This document shows positions 24,681 through 34,331 of a stretch of 64,000 bases of DNA, piece by piece (within the stretch, counting starts at the first letter, position 1; the number at the start of each line of letters is the position of its first letter). The stretch comes from Akkermansiaceae bacterium (lineage in GTDB: Bacteria > Verrucomicrobiota > Verrucomicrobiia > Verrucomicrobiales > Akkermansiaceae). Location: positions 109,852 through 173,851 of the forward strand of contig JANRFH010000003.1 of assembly GCA_030725745.1 (NCBI GenBank). Direction: 5' to 3'. The notes under the pieces are model-generated. The model was not told the DNA's origin, ran no database searches, and saw nothing but the letters and a program-made list of their open reading frames with translations. The position numbers and the translations under genes were made by a program.

Positions 24681-25450
24681 CGCCAGAACCGCTTCCTATT
24701 TTCCTCAAACTGACCGAGAATAGTATCACCCATATCATTTACAAAGGCCTCCGCGATAGCCCGCAGGTTCGCAGGGTGATTCGCTCCTGATTCGAGGCGA
24801 AACTCCACGAACTCTTCTGGAGGCATCATCTCCGGCGCATCGGTTTCTAATAAGATCCTGTCCTTCGGAAGCTTTCTGAAAACCTCCAGCACCTTGCGTT
24901 TCCGCTCGTGCAGGAAGTATCCGGAAAAGGAAAACCACGCACCTTTCTTGGCCAAGCGCTCCGCCACCTCAATCGAGCCACCGAAGGAATGCATCAGAAA
25001 TTTCTCCGGCCACTGAGGCAGCTCATCCATCACACTGAAAAGCTCTTCCCACGCTTTCAGGCAATGCACCGTCATGATCCTGCCCATTTCCACCGCGATC
25101 CTCACCTGTTTCACAAATACCTCCCGCTGCACATCCATTTCCGGCGCAGCCACCCAACCATCAACACCGATCTCGCCGACAGTCGCTCCAGGATCAGCCT
25201 TCAGCCTTCGTTTCAGTCTCTCCTCCCAGCCTACTTTTGCCGTATCCGCCTTCCATGGATGAATCCCATAAGCGGGAATCACAAATCCTCCGAACTCCGC
25301 CGCCAGAGCCTCCACCGCATCCCAATCTTCCTCGCATGTGGCATTCACCACACACCCGGTGATCCCGGCATCTCTCATTTCCCGCACCAGCTCGCACGGC
25401 GACTTCCCGAAGCTCCCGCTCTGCAAATGATTGTGTGAATCAAACAGCAC
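24677..25450 (-). CDS. tatD: TatD-family metal-dependent hydrolase
   Basis: The 257-residue protein has the TatD metal ligands: DSHNHL at the N-terminus, Glu in TVGEIGVDGW, His in MTVHCLKAWEE, His in LMHSFGGS and Asp in LLETDAPEMMP. TatD enzymes are 3'-5' DNases or related hydrolases. The apparent start is GTG at 25450 immediately before LFDSHNHL, which sits at the usual N-terminus. The 3' end of the gene overlaps the operator region of the second antitoxin gene by a few bases. Confidence 0.88.
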   Translation of the reverse strand: MLFDSHNHLQSGSFGKSPCELVREMRDAGITGCVVNATCEEDWDAVEALAAEFGGFVIPAYGIHPWKADTAKVGWEERLKRRLKADPGATVGEIGVDGWVAAPEMDVQREVFVKQVRIAVEMGRIMTVHCLKAWEELFSVMDELPQWPEKFLMHSFGGSIEVAERLAKKGAWFSFSGYFLHERKRKVLEVFRKLPKDRILLETDAPEMMPPEEFVEFRLESGANHPANLRAIAEAFVNDMGDTILGQFEENRKRFWR

Positions 25451-25490
25451 GATGCGATGCTATACCGGCGCAGGCATTTTTCCACCTCTC

Positions 25491-25524
25491 TTCCTTGAGA
25501 GTTGAAGGTTGAGAATTGAATTTT
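25491..25524 (+). repeat. TTGAAGGTTGAG-type intergenic repeat, copy before secA
   Basis: TTCCTTGAGAGTTGAAGGTT and the following GAGAATTGAATTTT resemble the element at 40975-41008 (CTTCCTTGAAGGTTGAGAG, then TTGAAATTTGAAAC) and, with more A/T, the right arm near 12231. All start with TCTTCCTTGA. It lies about 65 bases before the secA start. Confidence 0.45.
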
Positions 25525-25589
25525 CACGCCTCATTCCAGCACTTGCTTCCCCGCGCCTCCCGGTGTATCGACCTTCTCCCTAGCCCGCA

Positions 25590-28500
25590 ATGGGCCTCTC
25601 TCTCATGATCAAGTGGATTCTCCAGAAAATTGTCGGCAGTAAAAACCAACGCGAGCTACGCCGCATACGCCCGACCGTCACACGCATTAACGAGATCGAG
25701 GAGGCGCTCCAGCGCGAGCCCGAAGAGAAGCTCCGCGAATTGACCTCCAAATGGCAGGCACACCTCGGCCGTTACCATGATCTTGAAGTCCCGGCCAAGC
25801 CAGTGATCAAGCGCATGTCTCCGGAGGAGCTTTCCGCCACCGCCACCGCCCTCGAAGAGCGCCTTAAAGGCCTACGTGAAGAATTTCCATCCCTCCCGGC
25901 GAGCATCCGCGCCACTCCAGAAGCCATCGAGGAGGCGAAAAACGCCTTCCACGAAATCCAACCCGCCTTCCAGCAAGCCCGTGTAAAATACCTCGAGCAG
26001 ATCCTTCCCGATGCTTACGCCGTCGTGAAAAACGCCGCTCGCCGCATGTGTGGCAGCGAAATTACTGTCAGCGACCACACCATGGAGTGGCAGATGGTTC
26101 ACTTCGATGTCCAACTCGTCGGCGGCACCGCCCTGCACCGCGGAATGATTGCGGAAATGCAGACGGGTGAAGGTAAAACCCTCGTCGCCACCCTGCCTGT
26201 TTACCTCAACGCCCTCACCGGCCTCGGGGTCCACGTCATCACGGTCAACGACTACCTCGCCAAGCGCGACTCCGACTGGATGGGCTCCCTTTTCCGCTAC
26301 CTCGGCCTCACTGTCGGCTGTATCCAGAACCAAATGGCTCCATGGGATCGCCGCGAGCAATACGCCTGCGACATCACCTACGGCACCAACGCCGAGTTCG
26401 GCTTCGACTACCTCCGCGACAACGGCATGGCCTCCTCGCACGGTGATCAGGTGCAGCGTGGCCATTACTTCGCCATCATCGATGAGGTCGACTCCATCCT
26501 CATCGACGAAGCGCGTACGCCGCTCATCATCTCCGGCCCCACCGCCCAGTCCTCGCATCAGTTTGATAAATACAAGCCGCTCGTCGACTCCCTGGTGAAA
26601 AAGCAGACCCTGCTCTGCAACGACCTCGCCAACGAAGCCAAGAAACTCGCCGAGGCCGGCGACATGGACGGCGCAGGCCGCTTGCTTTTCAAAATCAAGC
26701 TCGGCCAGCCACGCAACCGCATGCTCATGCGTTTCATGGAGGAGCCGGAAAACCGCCGCCTCATGGAGAAAACCGAACTCTCCTTCTACCAAGACGCGCA
26801 GAAAAAGGAACTCTTCGCCCTCAAGGAAGAGCTTTACTTCACCATCGATGAAAAGGGCAACGATGCCGACCTCATGGAAAAAGGCCGCGAGTTCCTCTCA
26901 CCCGGTGAGCCGGAGTCCTTCACCCTCCCAGATCTCGGCACTCTGTTTGCAGACATCGATACAAATCTCGAACTCACGCCTGAGGAAAAGATTGCCGCCA
27001 AGGAAGCAAGCCAGCAGAGCATGGACATTCAGGCGGAGAAAATCCACAACATCACCCAGCTCCTCAAAGCTTACTGCGTCTATGAAAAAGACGTCCAGTA
27101 TGTGGTGAAAGACGACAAGGTCATCATCGTCGATGACAACACTGGCCGCGAAATGCCAGGCCGCCGCTGGTCGGATGGCCTCCACCAAGCCGTAGAAGCC
27201 AAAGAAGGTGTCGCTATCGAAAAGGAGACCCAGACCTTCGCCACCATCACCATTCAGAACTACTTCCGTCTCTATGAAAAACTCGCTGGCATGACCGGCA
27301 CCGCCGAAACGGAAGCCGCAGAATTCCACGACATCTACCGTCTCGACGTTCTCCCGATCCCGACGAACGCGCCAAACATCCGCGAAGACGAGAACGACCA
27401 AGTTTTCAAAACACGCCGCGAAAAATTCAACGCCGTCATCGAGAAAATCAAGGAAGCCCATGAAAAAGGTCAGCCCGTTCTCTGCGGTACTGCTTCCGTC
27501 GAGTCCTCCCAGACCCTCGCCCGTATGCTCCAGCGCGCGAAAATCCCGCACTCCGTCCTCAACGCGAAATTCCACGAACAGGAAGCGGAAATCATTTCCA
27601 GCGCAGGCCAGCCGGGCTCCGTTACCGTCTCTACCAACATGGCCGGACGTGGAACCGACATCAAGCTCGGCAAAGGCGTCAAGGAAGTCGGCGGCCTCTT
27701 CGTCATCGGCACCGAGCGCTATGAATCACGCCGCGTAGACCGCCAGCTCCGTGGACGTTGCTCCCGCCAAGGCGACCCCGGGCGCTCCCAGTTCTTCATC
27801 TCCTTCGAGGATGACCTCATGCGAAACTTCGCCGCCGCCGAGCGCATGACCGCGATGATGGAACGCTTCGGAATGAAAGACGGAGAAGCCCTAGAACACT
27901 CATGGCTAAACCGCTCTGTTGAGACAGCTCAGAAACGTGTCGAGCAGCGCAACTACACATGGCGTAAGCGCGTCCTTGATTACGATGACGTGATGAACAA
28001 GCAGCGTGAAGTCGTTTACGGCTACCGCAACGAGGTACTCTCCACTGAGTCACCGCGCGATCTTGTTATAGAGATCATCGAGGAGACCATCCCTGCGAAA
28101 GTCAGCGAATACCTAGAAGACCGCGACTACGAAGCCCCCGATTATGCCGAACTCCTCGGCTGGGTGAACGCCAACCTGCCGATCAGCCTCACCATCGAGG
28201 AACTCGATATCACCAAGACCCCAGATCAGATCTCCGAATACCTCGTTGATAAGGTGAAGAAGACCTACGAGGTAAAAGTCGGCAACCTGCCATTCGAAGT
28301 GCTCGATCAAGAAGAGCGCCGCATGGTGCTCGTCGCCATCGATAAGCAATGGCAGGCGCACCTCTACAACATGGACGCCCTCCGCGAAGGTGTCGGCCTC
28401 CGTGCGCAGGGACAGAAGGATCCGCTCATCGAGTACAAAAACGAAGCCTACAACCTCTTCGTCACCCTGATGGATTCCATCAAGCAGGAGGCTCTCACCA

Positions 28501-28784
28501 ACCTCTTCCGCTCTGCATCGAACCTCGAGGATTTCCTCAAGCAGCTCCACAGCCAGCCGCGGCAACTCCAGAGTGCCGAGGCGCCCCTGACCGATGCGAA
28601 CATGGCCTCAAGCGGAAGCTCCGGAAACCTCGATCACGATCAAGTCTCTTCTGATAAGCCAACGCTCAAACTGAATCTTCCCAAGCGCAAGCCGACCTTC
28701 TCCATCGAGACCACCGGCCGCAACGCACCGTGCCCATGCGGCTCCGGGAAGAAATTCAAGCAGTGCTGCGGGCGTGAGGCCTGA
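25590..28784 (+). CDS. secA: Protein translocase subunit SecA
   Basis: The 1064-residue ATPase drives preproteins through SecYEG. Visible are Walker A (AEMQTGEGKTLVATL, about residue 188), the DEVD box with DEARTPLIISG, the preprotein cross-linking region, helicase motifs in the second nucleotide-binding fold (TNMAGRGTDIKLG, RQLRGRCSRQGDPG), the helical scaffold, and a C-terminal zinc motif CPCGSGKKFKQCC near the end. It is longer than the usual 840-900 residues because of insertions between residues about 320 and 500, as in other Verrucomicrobia and Bacteroidetes SecA. The second Met (MIKWILQKI, 25605) is an alternative start. Confidence 0.97.
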   Translation: MGLSLMIKWILQKIVGSKNQRELRRIRPTVTRINEIEEALQREPEEKLRELTSKWQAHLGRYHDLEVPAKPVIKRMSPEELSATATALEERLKGLREEFPSLPASIRATPEAIEEAKNAFHEIQPAFQQARVKYLEQILPDAYAVVKNAARRMCGSEITVSDHTMEWQMVHFDVQLVGGTALHRGMIAEMQTGEGKTLVATLPVYLNALTGLGVHVITVNDYLAKRDSDWMGSLFRYLGLTVGCIQNQMAPWDRREQYACDITYGTNAEFGFDYLRDNGMASSHGDQVQRGHYFAIIDEVDSILIDEARTPLIISGPTAQSSHQFDKYKPLVDSLVKKQTLLCNDLANEAKKLAEAGDMDGAGRLLFKIKLGQPRNRMLMRFMEEPENRRLMEKTELSFYQDAQKKELFALKEELYFTIDEKGNDADLMEKGREFLSPGEPESFTLPDLGTLFADIDTNLELTPEEKIAAKEASQQSMDIQAEKIHNITQLLKAYCVYEKDVQYVVKDDKVIIVDDNTGREMPGRRWSDGLHQAVEAKEGVAIEKETQTFATITIQNYFRLYEKLAGMTGTAETEAAEFHDIYRLDVLPIPTNAPNIREDENDQVFKTRREKFNAVIEKIKEAHEKGQPVLCGTASVESSQTLARMLQRAKIPHSVLNAKFHEQEAEIISSAGQPGSVTVSTNMAGRGTDIKLGKGVKEVGGLFVIGTERYESRRVDRQLRGRCSRQGDPGRSQFFISFEDDLMRNFAAAERMTAMMERFGMKDGEALEHSWLNRSVETAQKRVEQRNYTWRKRVLDYDDVMNKQREVVYGYRNEVLSTESPRDLVIEIIEETIPAKVSEYLEDRDYEAPDYAELLGWVNANLPISLTIEELDITKTPDQISEYLVDKVKKTYEVKVGNLPFEVLDQEERRMVLVAIDKQWQAHLYNMDALREGVGLRAQGQKDPLIEYKNEAYNLFVTLMDSIKQEALTNLFRSASNLEDFLKQLHSQPRQLQSAEAPLTDANMASSGSSGNLDHDQVSSDKPTLKLNLPKRKPTFSIETTGRNAPCPCGSGKKFKQCCGREA

Positions 28785-28890
28785 GCCTCAAAGCCCATAC
28801 CAAAAAAACGGTTTCCGGAGGAGGAAACCGCACCCCGCACAGACGCAGCGGAGCGAAGTCAATGCTGCGGGAAAGAGGCCTGAGCGAAGC

Positions 28891-29017
28891 TATGGAGCGC
28901 GGGTCGGTGTGCCCCTTGGGTATTGCAACCCGCTGCCTTATGCTCCGCTTCACTCCAGACTCCCGCATCACCGGTAATCCATCCGTGAGAAAGCGGCTTA
29001 CAAAGCCGCGCTCCATA
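28891..29017. repeat. Intergenic element between secA and recA with 12-bp terminal inverted repeats
   Basis: TATGGAGCGCGG (28891-28902) is perfectly complementary to CCGCGCTCCATA (29006-29017). The left end contains a 24-base word, GGAGCGCGGGTCGG then TGTGCCCCTT (28894-28917), that recurs with one difference at 39852-39875. No reading frame in this stretch looks real. Confidence 0.6.
28993..29009 (-). terminator. Probable recA terminator
   Basis: GCGGCTT-TGT-AAGCCGC on the minus strand is a perfect 7-bp hairpin followed by TTTCTC, located just downstream of the recA stop. Confidence 0.55.
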
Positions 29018-29020
29018 CCA

Positions 29021-30076
29021 CTACTTCTTCTTTTTCTTCTCTTTCGCCTCTTCCATCCCGGCTTTCACCTTAGTTTCGAGGGCTTCGTAGAGTTCTGGAT
29101 CGGCTTTAAGGACATCCTTCGCGGCATCGCGGCCTTGGGCGAGCTGTGCGCCATCGTAGGAGAACCATGATCCGCGTTTCTGGACGATTTCCATCTCTAG
29201 GGCGAGATCGAGTAGCGATCCAGTGGAGGAGATACCCTCGTCATACATGATGTCGAATTCCGCATCGGTGAAAGGCGGTGCGACCTTGTTTTTGACGACC
29301 TTGATCTTCGTGCGGCTGCCAATGACGGTGCCATCCGATGCCTTGATCTGTCCGATGCGGCGGATGTCGATGCGGACGGAGGAAAAGAATTTCAGGGCGC
29401 GGCCACCGGGAGTCGTTTCCGGGCTGCCGAACATGACGCCGATTTTTTCGCGGATCTGGTTGGTGAAGATGCAGACGGTCTTCGCCTTGGAGATGAAGGA
29501 GGTGAGTTTGCGCATCGCGGCACTCATCAGGCGAGCTTGGGCACCGACGGTGGAATCGCCGATTTCGCCGTCGAGTTCCTGTTTCGTCACGAGGGCGGCG
29601 ACGGAATCGAGCACGACGACGTCGATGGCATTTGAGCGGACGAGAGCTTCGCAGATCTGGAGGGCTTCTTCACCGGAGGATGGCTGGGAAACGAGAAGAT
29701 CGTCGAGGTTCACGCCGAGCTTGCGGGCGTATTGAGGGTCGAGCGCGTGTTCTACGTCGATGAAGGCTGCGAGGCCACCGCGTTTCTGTGCTTGAGCGAT
29801 GGCGGTGAGGGTGAGGGTGGTTTTACCGGAGGATTCTGGGCCGTAGATTTCCACAATTCGTCCGCGTGGGAAGCCGCCGACGCCGAGAGCACGGTCGATA
29901 AGCAGGTTCCCGGTGGGGATGACATCCACATCGACACAGTTATCATCGCCCATGCGCATGATAGCCGATTCGCCGAATTCCTTGTGGATCTGCGAGATCG
30001 CCATATCCAGGTTGCGCTTGCGTGCTTCCTTGAGTTTGTCTGCCGCCGTGTTTTCCGATGCTGATTTGCTAGCCAT
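29021..30076 (-). CDS. recA: Recombinase RecA
   Basis: The 351-residue protein carries all RecA landmarks: MAW motifs, Walker [11 protein letters not shown] near residue 80, [21 protein letters not shown], the L2-region [24 protein letters not shown] and a lysine-rich C-terminus. It promotes strand exchange and LexA self-cleavage. It starts [35 protein letters not shown] with a slightly long N-terminal tail. A palindrome matching the Verrucomicrobia LexA motif is 46-59 bases upstream of the ATG, so it is probably SOS-regulated. Confidence 0.98.
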   Translation of the reverse strand: MASKSASENTAADKLKEARKRNLDMAISQIHKEFGESAIMRMGDDNCVDVDVIPTGNLLIDRALGVGGFPRGRIVEIYGPESSGKTTLTLTAIAQAQKRGGLAAFIDVEHALDPQYARKLGVNLDDLLVSQPSSGEEALQICEALVRSNAIDVVVLDSVAALVTKQELDGEIGDSTVGAQARLMSAAMRKLTSFISKAKTVCIFTNQIREKIGVMFGSPETTPGGRALKFFSSVRIDIRRIGQIKASDGTVIGSRTKIKVVKNKVAPPFTDAEFDIMYDEGISSTGSLLDLALEMEIVQKRGSWFSYDGAQLAQGRDAAKDVLKADPELYEALETKVKAGMEEAKEKKKKK

Positions 30077-30121
30077 GAGCAGAAGCTGTTCTGATCAGGT
30101 GTTCAAAGCAAGTAAAAAAGC

Positions 30122-30135
30122 TGTTCACCGGAACA
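30122..30135 (-). promoter_or_regulatory. LexA-type SOS box upstream of recA
   Basis: TGTTC-ACCG-GAACA is a perfect palindrome at 30122-30135, matching the TGTTC-N4-GAACA motif reported for Verrucomicrobia LexA as I recall it. It ends 46 bases before the recA start codon on the minus strand. A further TGTTC half-site occurs nearer the gene. Confidence 0.7.
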
Positions 30136-30406
30136 AAAATATGAATTCGGTGATTTTTGCTCTATGATACGCAATCCAATGAAATATCGCGTAATAAACC
30201 GGGAAAGGAGAAAATTGCCGCGGCTAGAAACAGCGAAGGCGCGAACCCGTTACCGAGTTCGCGCCTTACAGTTACCTCGCAGTCTTAGAATAACTGAACT
30301 TTCCCCCCGGAAGATTCAATCACTCCAGCGCTTGCGGAGGACAGTGGGAAATTGCCAGAAATCTGGCTTTTGTAAACAATAAACTTCAGTTAAATGAAAT
30401 TTATTT
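30136..30406. other. Non-coding stretch between the recA control region and the peroxiredoxin gene
   Basis: No gene is convincing here. A highly basic 72-codon frame from 30164 has no recognisable features. The stretch holds an 11-bp perfect hairpin at 30236-30267 (AAGGCGCGAAC with GTTCGCGCCTT) and a small hairpin GCCAGA-AA-TCTGGC followed by TTTT at 30354-30371, which could end a plus-strand transcript. Confidence 0.5.
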
Positions 30407-30898
30407 TCAGAGGGTCGCGAGAGTTGCTTTGAGAGCCTCGAAGTCAGGCAAATCCTTCGGATGATCCTGCACATCCGCGAAACGCACGGTGCCTTCTTTG
30501 TCGATGACGAAGGCAGAACGCTTTGGCACTCCGCCCATGATGAGGTTCGCCTCGGGGAGGAACTGCTCGTAGGCGACTCCGTAGGATTTGGCGGCGGTGT
30601 GTTCGTAATCGCTGAGAAGTGGGACAGTGATGCCTTCCTTGGTCGCCCAGGCTTCCTGCGCGAAGGGGTTGTCACCAGAAATGGCGAAGACCTTGGCATC
30701 GAGATCCTCGTAGGCGGAGATGCCGGAGGAAACGTCACACAGCTCGGTGGTGCATACGCCGGTGAAGGCCATCGGCACGAAGAGGAGGACGATGTTGGAT
30801 TTACCGATCTCGTCGCTCAGTTTCACGAGCTGCGGGCCTTCGGCGGTTTTTGTGACGAGTGTGAAGTCTGGGGCTTTGTCGCCTGCTTTGATGGACAT
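30407..30898 (-). CDS. Peroxiredoxin (AhpE/BCP-like)
   Basis: The 163-residue thioredoxin-fold peroxidase has the peroxidatic Cys in PMAFTGVCTTELC (near residue 48), with the Thr and Pro of the catalytic PxxxT/SxxC motif, and a second Cys four residues later. The invariant Arg lies in VPKRSAFVID. It reduces hydrogen peroxide or organic peroxides using a thiol donor. It resembles AhpE/1-Cys or atypical 2-Cys types; which donor is used cannot be seen. The ATG at 30898 (MSIKAGDKAPDF) begins the standard N-terminal strand. Confidence 0.9.
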   Translation of the reverse strand: MSIKAGDKAPDFTLVTKTAEGPQLVKLSDEIGKSNIVLLFVPMAFTGVCTTELCDVSSGISAYEDLDAKVFAISGDNPFAQEAWATKEGITVPLLSDYEHTAAKSYGVAYEQFLPEANLIMGGVPKRSAFVIDKEGTVRFADVQDHPKDLPDFEALKATLATL

Positions 30899-30981
30899 GG
30901 TAGGTATGGTGTTTGGTATGGAAATGGAATCGACATCCTAGGCGAAGCCACGCTTCGGTCAAACCCTACCGCTCCTCGTTC

Positions 30982-31689
30982 TCATGCATTTTCGAATAGA
31001 GCGGCCTTCTCTTGTTCGGAAACCTCTCGCCACTCACCCTCCTCCAGCTCCTCGGGCAATTTGAAGCCGCCAATAGAAATGCGCTTGAGGCCGAGGACGT
31101 GGTTCCCCGCTGCGGCGAACATGCGGCGCACTTGGTGGTAGCGGCCTTCGTGGAGGGTGATGAGGGCTTCCTTTTCTCCGAGTGCTTCGAATCCGGCGGG
31201 GAGCAGGGGAGAGGTATCGCTTTCTAAGACGAACTCACCCGAACCGAAAAGCTCCGCCTCGTGTCCAGAAAGCGGCCTGTCGAGGATGGCGTGATAGACT
31301 TTCAGGCAGTTCGATTTCGGATGGATGACTTTGTGGAGAAATTTCCCGTCATCGCTCATCAAGAGCATGCCTGTGGTGTCCTTGTCGAGGCGGCCGACGC
31401 AATTCAGACCGGGGTTTCTTTGGGAAAATCTTGGCGGCAGAAGATCATAAACCGTGTCTCCGGGATCCTCGGTGCTGCAGGTGAAACCATCGGGCTTGTT
31501 CATGACGATGACGAGGGGGAAGGCAGGATCGAGCTCCTCGCCATTCATGCGGACATTTTCGGCTCCCGGGAAGTCCTTGGTTCCCAATGTGTTACCCATG
31601 GAATCCGTCACCACACCGCTGCGTATCATACGATCCACTTCTTTCCTCGACCCGTAGCCGAGGTTTGCCAATAGCTTCACCAATTTCAT
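30982..31689 (-). CDS. rsuA: Pseudouridine synthase of the RsuA family
   Basis: From ATG 31689 (MKLVKLLANLGYGSRK) the protein has 235 residues. It has an N-terminal S4-like RNA-binding domain (LVKLLANLGYGSRKEVDRMI) and the catalytic domain with VGRLDKDTTGMLLM, whose Asp is the nucleophile. The C-terminal motif HEGRYHQVRRMFAAAGNHVLGLKRISIGG is typical of RsuA/RluB/E/F. It probably modifies a uridine in 16S rRNA. The longer frame to 31728 would add an unsupported hydrophobic leader. Confidence 0.9.
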   Translation of the reverse strand: MKLVKLLANLGYGSRKEVDRMIRSGVVTDSMGNTLGTKDFPGAENVRMNGEELDPAFPLVIVMNKPDGFTCSTEDPGDTVYDLLPPRFSQRNPGLNCVGRLDKDTTGMLLMSDDGKFLHKVIHPKSNCLKVYHAILDRPLSGHEAELFGSGEFVLESDTSPLLPAGFEALGEKEALITLHEGRYHQVRRMFAAAGNHVLGLKRISIGGFKLPEELEEGEWREVSEQEKAALFENA

Positions 31690-31777
31690 CTGCGGGCAGG
31701 CTATCAGATAATCAGGATGCACTAACACTAATCTTGCTGCCTTGATTTTATTTTGAATTTAGATAGTTGTCTTTCTT

Positions 31778-33787
31778 GTGAACCGAACCGTTTCAATGAT
31801 GCGGACGGGTCGATCTTTCATGTTCGTCTCCGTCCTTGCGATGGTGGCATCCTGCGATTCCCCGGAAACGATCACGCTCCGTGAGTTATCGAAGGCGGGG
31901 ATTGAGCCTAGTGGCCGCGCCCTTGTTGAGGCGGTCAGCGAGGGCGATGTGAAAAACGTGAAGCTGCTCCTCAAGCTGAAAGTTCACACCGGGCAGCGGG
32001 ATGAAAATGGTGACACGCCGCTGCGCATTGCCGTCTTGAAGGACGATGCCGAAATGGCCTCGATGTTGGTCAAAGCGGGCGCTGATCCAAATGCGGAGGG
32101 GGCGGAGACTTCCTCAATCCTAGGGCTCGTATTGGAGAAAGACTTGGGTGGGCTAGCCGCAGAACTCATTTCCGCCGGAGCCGATCCGAAAGGTCTGATG
32201 CCAGACGGAAGCATGATTTTCCCATGGGCTATTCGCAACGGCAAGAACGCCGAAGTTCTCGCCATGCTCTCAATGGGTGCGGATCCACACCTCGTCGATG
32301 CCGGGGGCAACTCCATGCTTCACGTCGCGGTATCCACAGGACAAAAAGAAATCGCCGCCGCCCTTATCGAACGCGGAGCCGACCCCGCATCCACAGATCC
32401 AGAGGGAAATGGCATTCTAGCCCTCGCGGTGAAAAACGGTTGGACGGGCATCCTTGCCGAGCTGGCCGAGGCTGGTGCAGATCCGAACCTGCCATCTCCG
32501 GATGGGCAGACACTACTTGAGCAGGCCATCTCTGAGGGCGTTACCACTCTGATCTCGTTGCTTATGAAAATAGGTGCAGACCCCTCTCGCAAGCCCACCA
32601 CTGAGGGCGGCGTGACGCCACTGGAGGCTGCGATCAACACCGGGAATCCCGAAATTCTCGCTTCCCTTCTCTTGGCGGGCGAAAGGCTCGACGCCCCCGG
32701 ATGGAGTGGGGCGCTGTGGGTTGCCTACGAAAAAGACAATCTCTCGCTCGCCTGCTCCTCTCCCGTGGATCGACCGCCCATAAGCCCGGCGCGAACGGAC
32801 TACTCATCACTGAATCTGCCGCCATTTTCGGAAAAGTAACATGGCTGAAGCTGTTCCTCGACTACGGCCACACCCCCGGCAGAGCACTCTACTACACATC
32901 CAGTAACGGAGATTTCCTTACCGCGAGCTTCCTACTTTCCTACGGAGCTAAGGCAGATTACACAGCCCTCCCCACCTTCGATATCGCCCTCTCCGCCGCC
33001 ATGCGTGGAGGCCACGACAGAGTCGCAGCACTCCTTCTCCGCCATGGTGCCAATACCAAGCTCTGGCTCCCCGAGAAACAGAAACCTCCCCACCTAGCCA
33101 TCGTCACTGGGAATCCCGAAACGGTACGCGAACTCCTCGCCGCTGGTGCTGATCCGAATGAAGCGATCACCAAGCCTGTCAGCGAGGAATTCCTAAAGCA
33201 CGTAGAGTCGAAGGACATGAAATGGTATCTTGCGCGCGATCGGAACATCACCCCGCTCATGCTAGCCGCAAACAGCGGCAACCTAACCACCGCCCGCTAC
33301 CTCCTCGAGGCAGGAGCCAGCAAGAACACCTACACGCGCGTCAATTACACCTGGCCCATCAACTTCGCCTCGCGCCGCAGCGATGTCCCGATGATGCGCC
33401 TCCTGCTCGGCCAGGATCCGCATAAGATCGAGCGCCACATCATCCTCACTCTCAGCGAGCAGCGCGCCCGCATGTAAGCAGCGCGCCCGCATGTATGATG
33501 CGGATGGTGAGGAAATTTTCTCCTCTAGAGTATCCTCCGGGAAAAGTGGTTACCGCACACGCCAAGGCGTCTTCGTCATTACCGATAAACACCGCCATCA
33601 CAACTCATCTATCTACGGCTCCTCCATGCCGTTTTTCCAACGCCTCAGCTGCAGCGACTTCGGTTTTCACTACGGAAACGTCCCCGGCTACCCTGCCTCC
33701 CATGGTTGCATCCGTATGCCTTGGAGTTCCGCGCAAACGCTCTTCTCCATGACCAAGGTCGGAGACAAGGTGACGATCAAGCCGTAA
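31778..33787 (+). pseudogene. Lipoprotein with ankyrin repeats and a YkuD L,D-transpeptidase domain, broken by two frameshifts
   Basis: The first frame (GTG 31778 or ATG 31796/31799) encodes a lipoprotein leader FVSVLAMVASC-DSPE and about eight ankyrin repeats (GDTPLRIAVLKDDAEMASMLVKAGADPN and similar) to about 32750. There the ankyrin coding moves to another frame, with two bases missing or one extra (LSLA then RLLLSRGS). That frame ends at a TAA at 33477, created by a 19-base perfect tandem duplication (33458-33476 and 33477-33495). Removing one copy joins SEQRARM to YDADGEEIFSSRVSSGKSGYRTR and a full YkuD domain with HYGNVPGYPASHGCIRMP, including the catalytic Cys. The intact ancestor was a periplasmic peptidoglycan cross-linking enzyme with ankyrin repeats. 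Confidence 0.85.
33458..33495 (+). repeat. 19-base tandem duplication that breaks the L,D-transpeptidase gene
   Basis: AGCAGCGCGCCCGCATGTA occurs twice back to back (33458-33476 and 33477-33495). The second copy shifts the frame by one and adds the TAA stop at 33475-33477. Loss of one copy by slippage or recombination would restore the reading frame across this point. Confidence 0.95.
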
Positions 33788-33793
33788 AGTTTT

Positions 33794-33919
33794 TCAACGA
33801 TGATTGGTGAAATTCCACTCGTCGATGATTTCGCCGGTCGTCTGCAAGGTCGCGCAGATCGCGTGCTTCGTGTTGCCAAGATCGATTCCGATGGCGTGTT
33901 GGGTAGATGATGTTTTCAT
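33794..33919 (-). mobile_element. N-terminal scrap of an IS110-family transposase
   Basis: A 41-codon minus-strand frame starts ATG 33919 and reads MKTSSTQHAIGIDLGNTKHA then ICATLQTTGEIIDEWNFTNHR and a stop. This is the start of a DEDD-type IS110/IS1111 transposase, with the first catalytic Asp in GIDLGNTKH. The remaining 300 or so residues and any element ends are missing. It lies six bases after the broken ankyrin/transpeptidase gene. Confidence 0.75.
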
Positions 33920-33992
33920 AGCAAGGCAGTGTATCACATTGCGCTATCGCAACGGAATCTGCCTTCTCATATACTCTTGTTCGCCTTGTTGT

Positions 33993-34310
33993 TCATCTTT
34001 CCATTAGCCAGTTTGTAACCCAGAAGATCCCGTATAAGTAAGTTGCCACCAGGATGTAGGCTGCAACCCGATAAGTTTGGAGATTCTTACCCCACAGCTT
34101 TCGAACAGAAATCATCAGATATCTCGTCAAAATTAGGAATAGAGATGCGCCACAAAAAGTGAAAAAGACCTTCACTCCGAGTCGGGCTCCTGGAAAAAAG
34201 TCGAAAGATCCTCCAGACTTAATCCCAAATAATAGCGTGATGCCGGAAATCAATCCGATTAGAGGAAGAGCCGTTACTACGCGTAAAAAGAGTGAGCTAG
34301 GTTTCTTCAT
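33993..34310 (-). CDS. Small three-helix membrane protein, unknown
   Basis: The 105-residue protein has three hydrophobic stretches (LFLRVVTALPLIGLISGITLLFG, VFFTFCGASLFLILTRYLMI, AAYILVATYLYGIFWVTNWL) and charged tails. I do not recognise a family. It has lower GC than its neighbours and lies next to an attC-like structure, so it may be a recently acquired cassette-type gene. Confidence 0.6.
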   Translation of the reverse strand: MKKPSSLFLRVVTALPLIGLISGITLLFGIKSGGSFDFFPGARLGVKVFFTFCGASLFLILTRYLMISVRKLWGKNLQTYRVAAYILVATYLYGIFWVTNWLMER

Positions 34311-34331
34311 CTCTTGGCGAACGTCCGAGTC

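Noticed and set aside
30164-30382. 72-codon basic frame upstream of the peroxiredoxin gene
   Set aside because: No homology recognised; it overlaps the structured non-coding stretch. A small plus-strand RNA is possible but unsupported.
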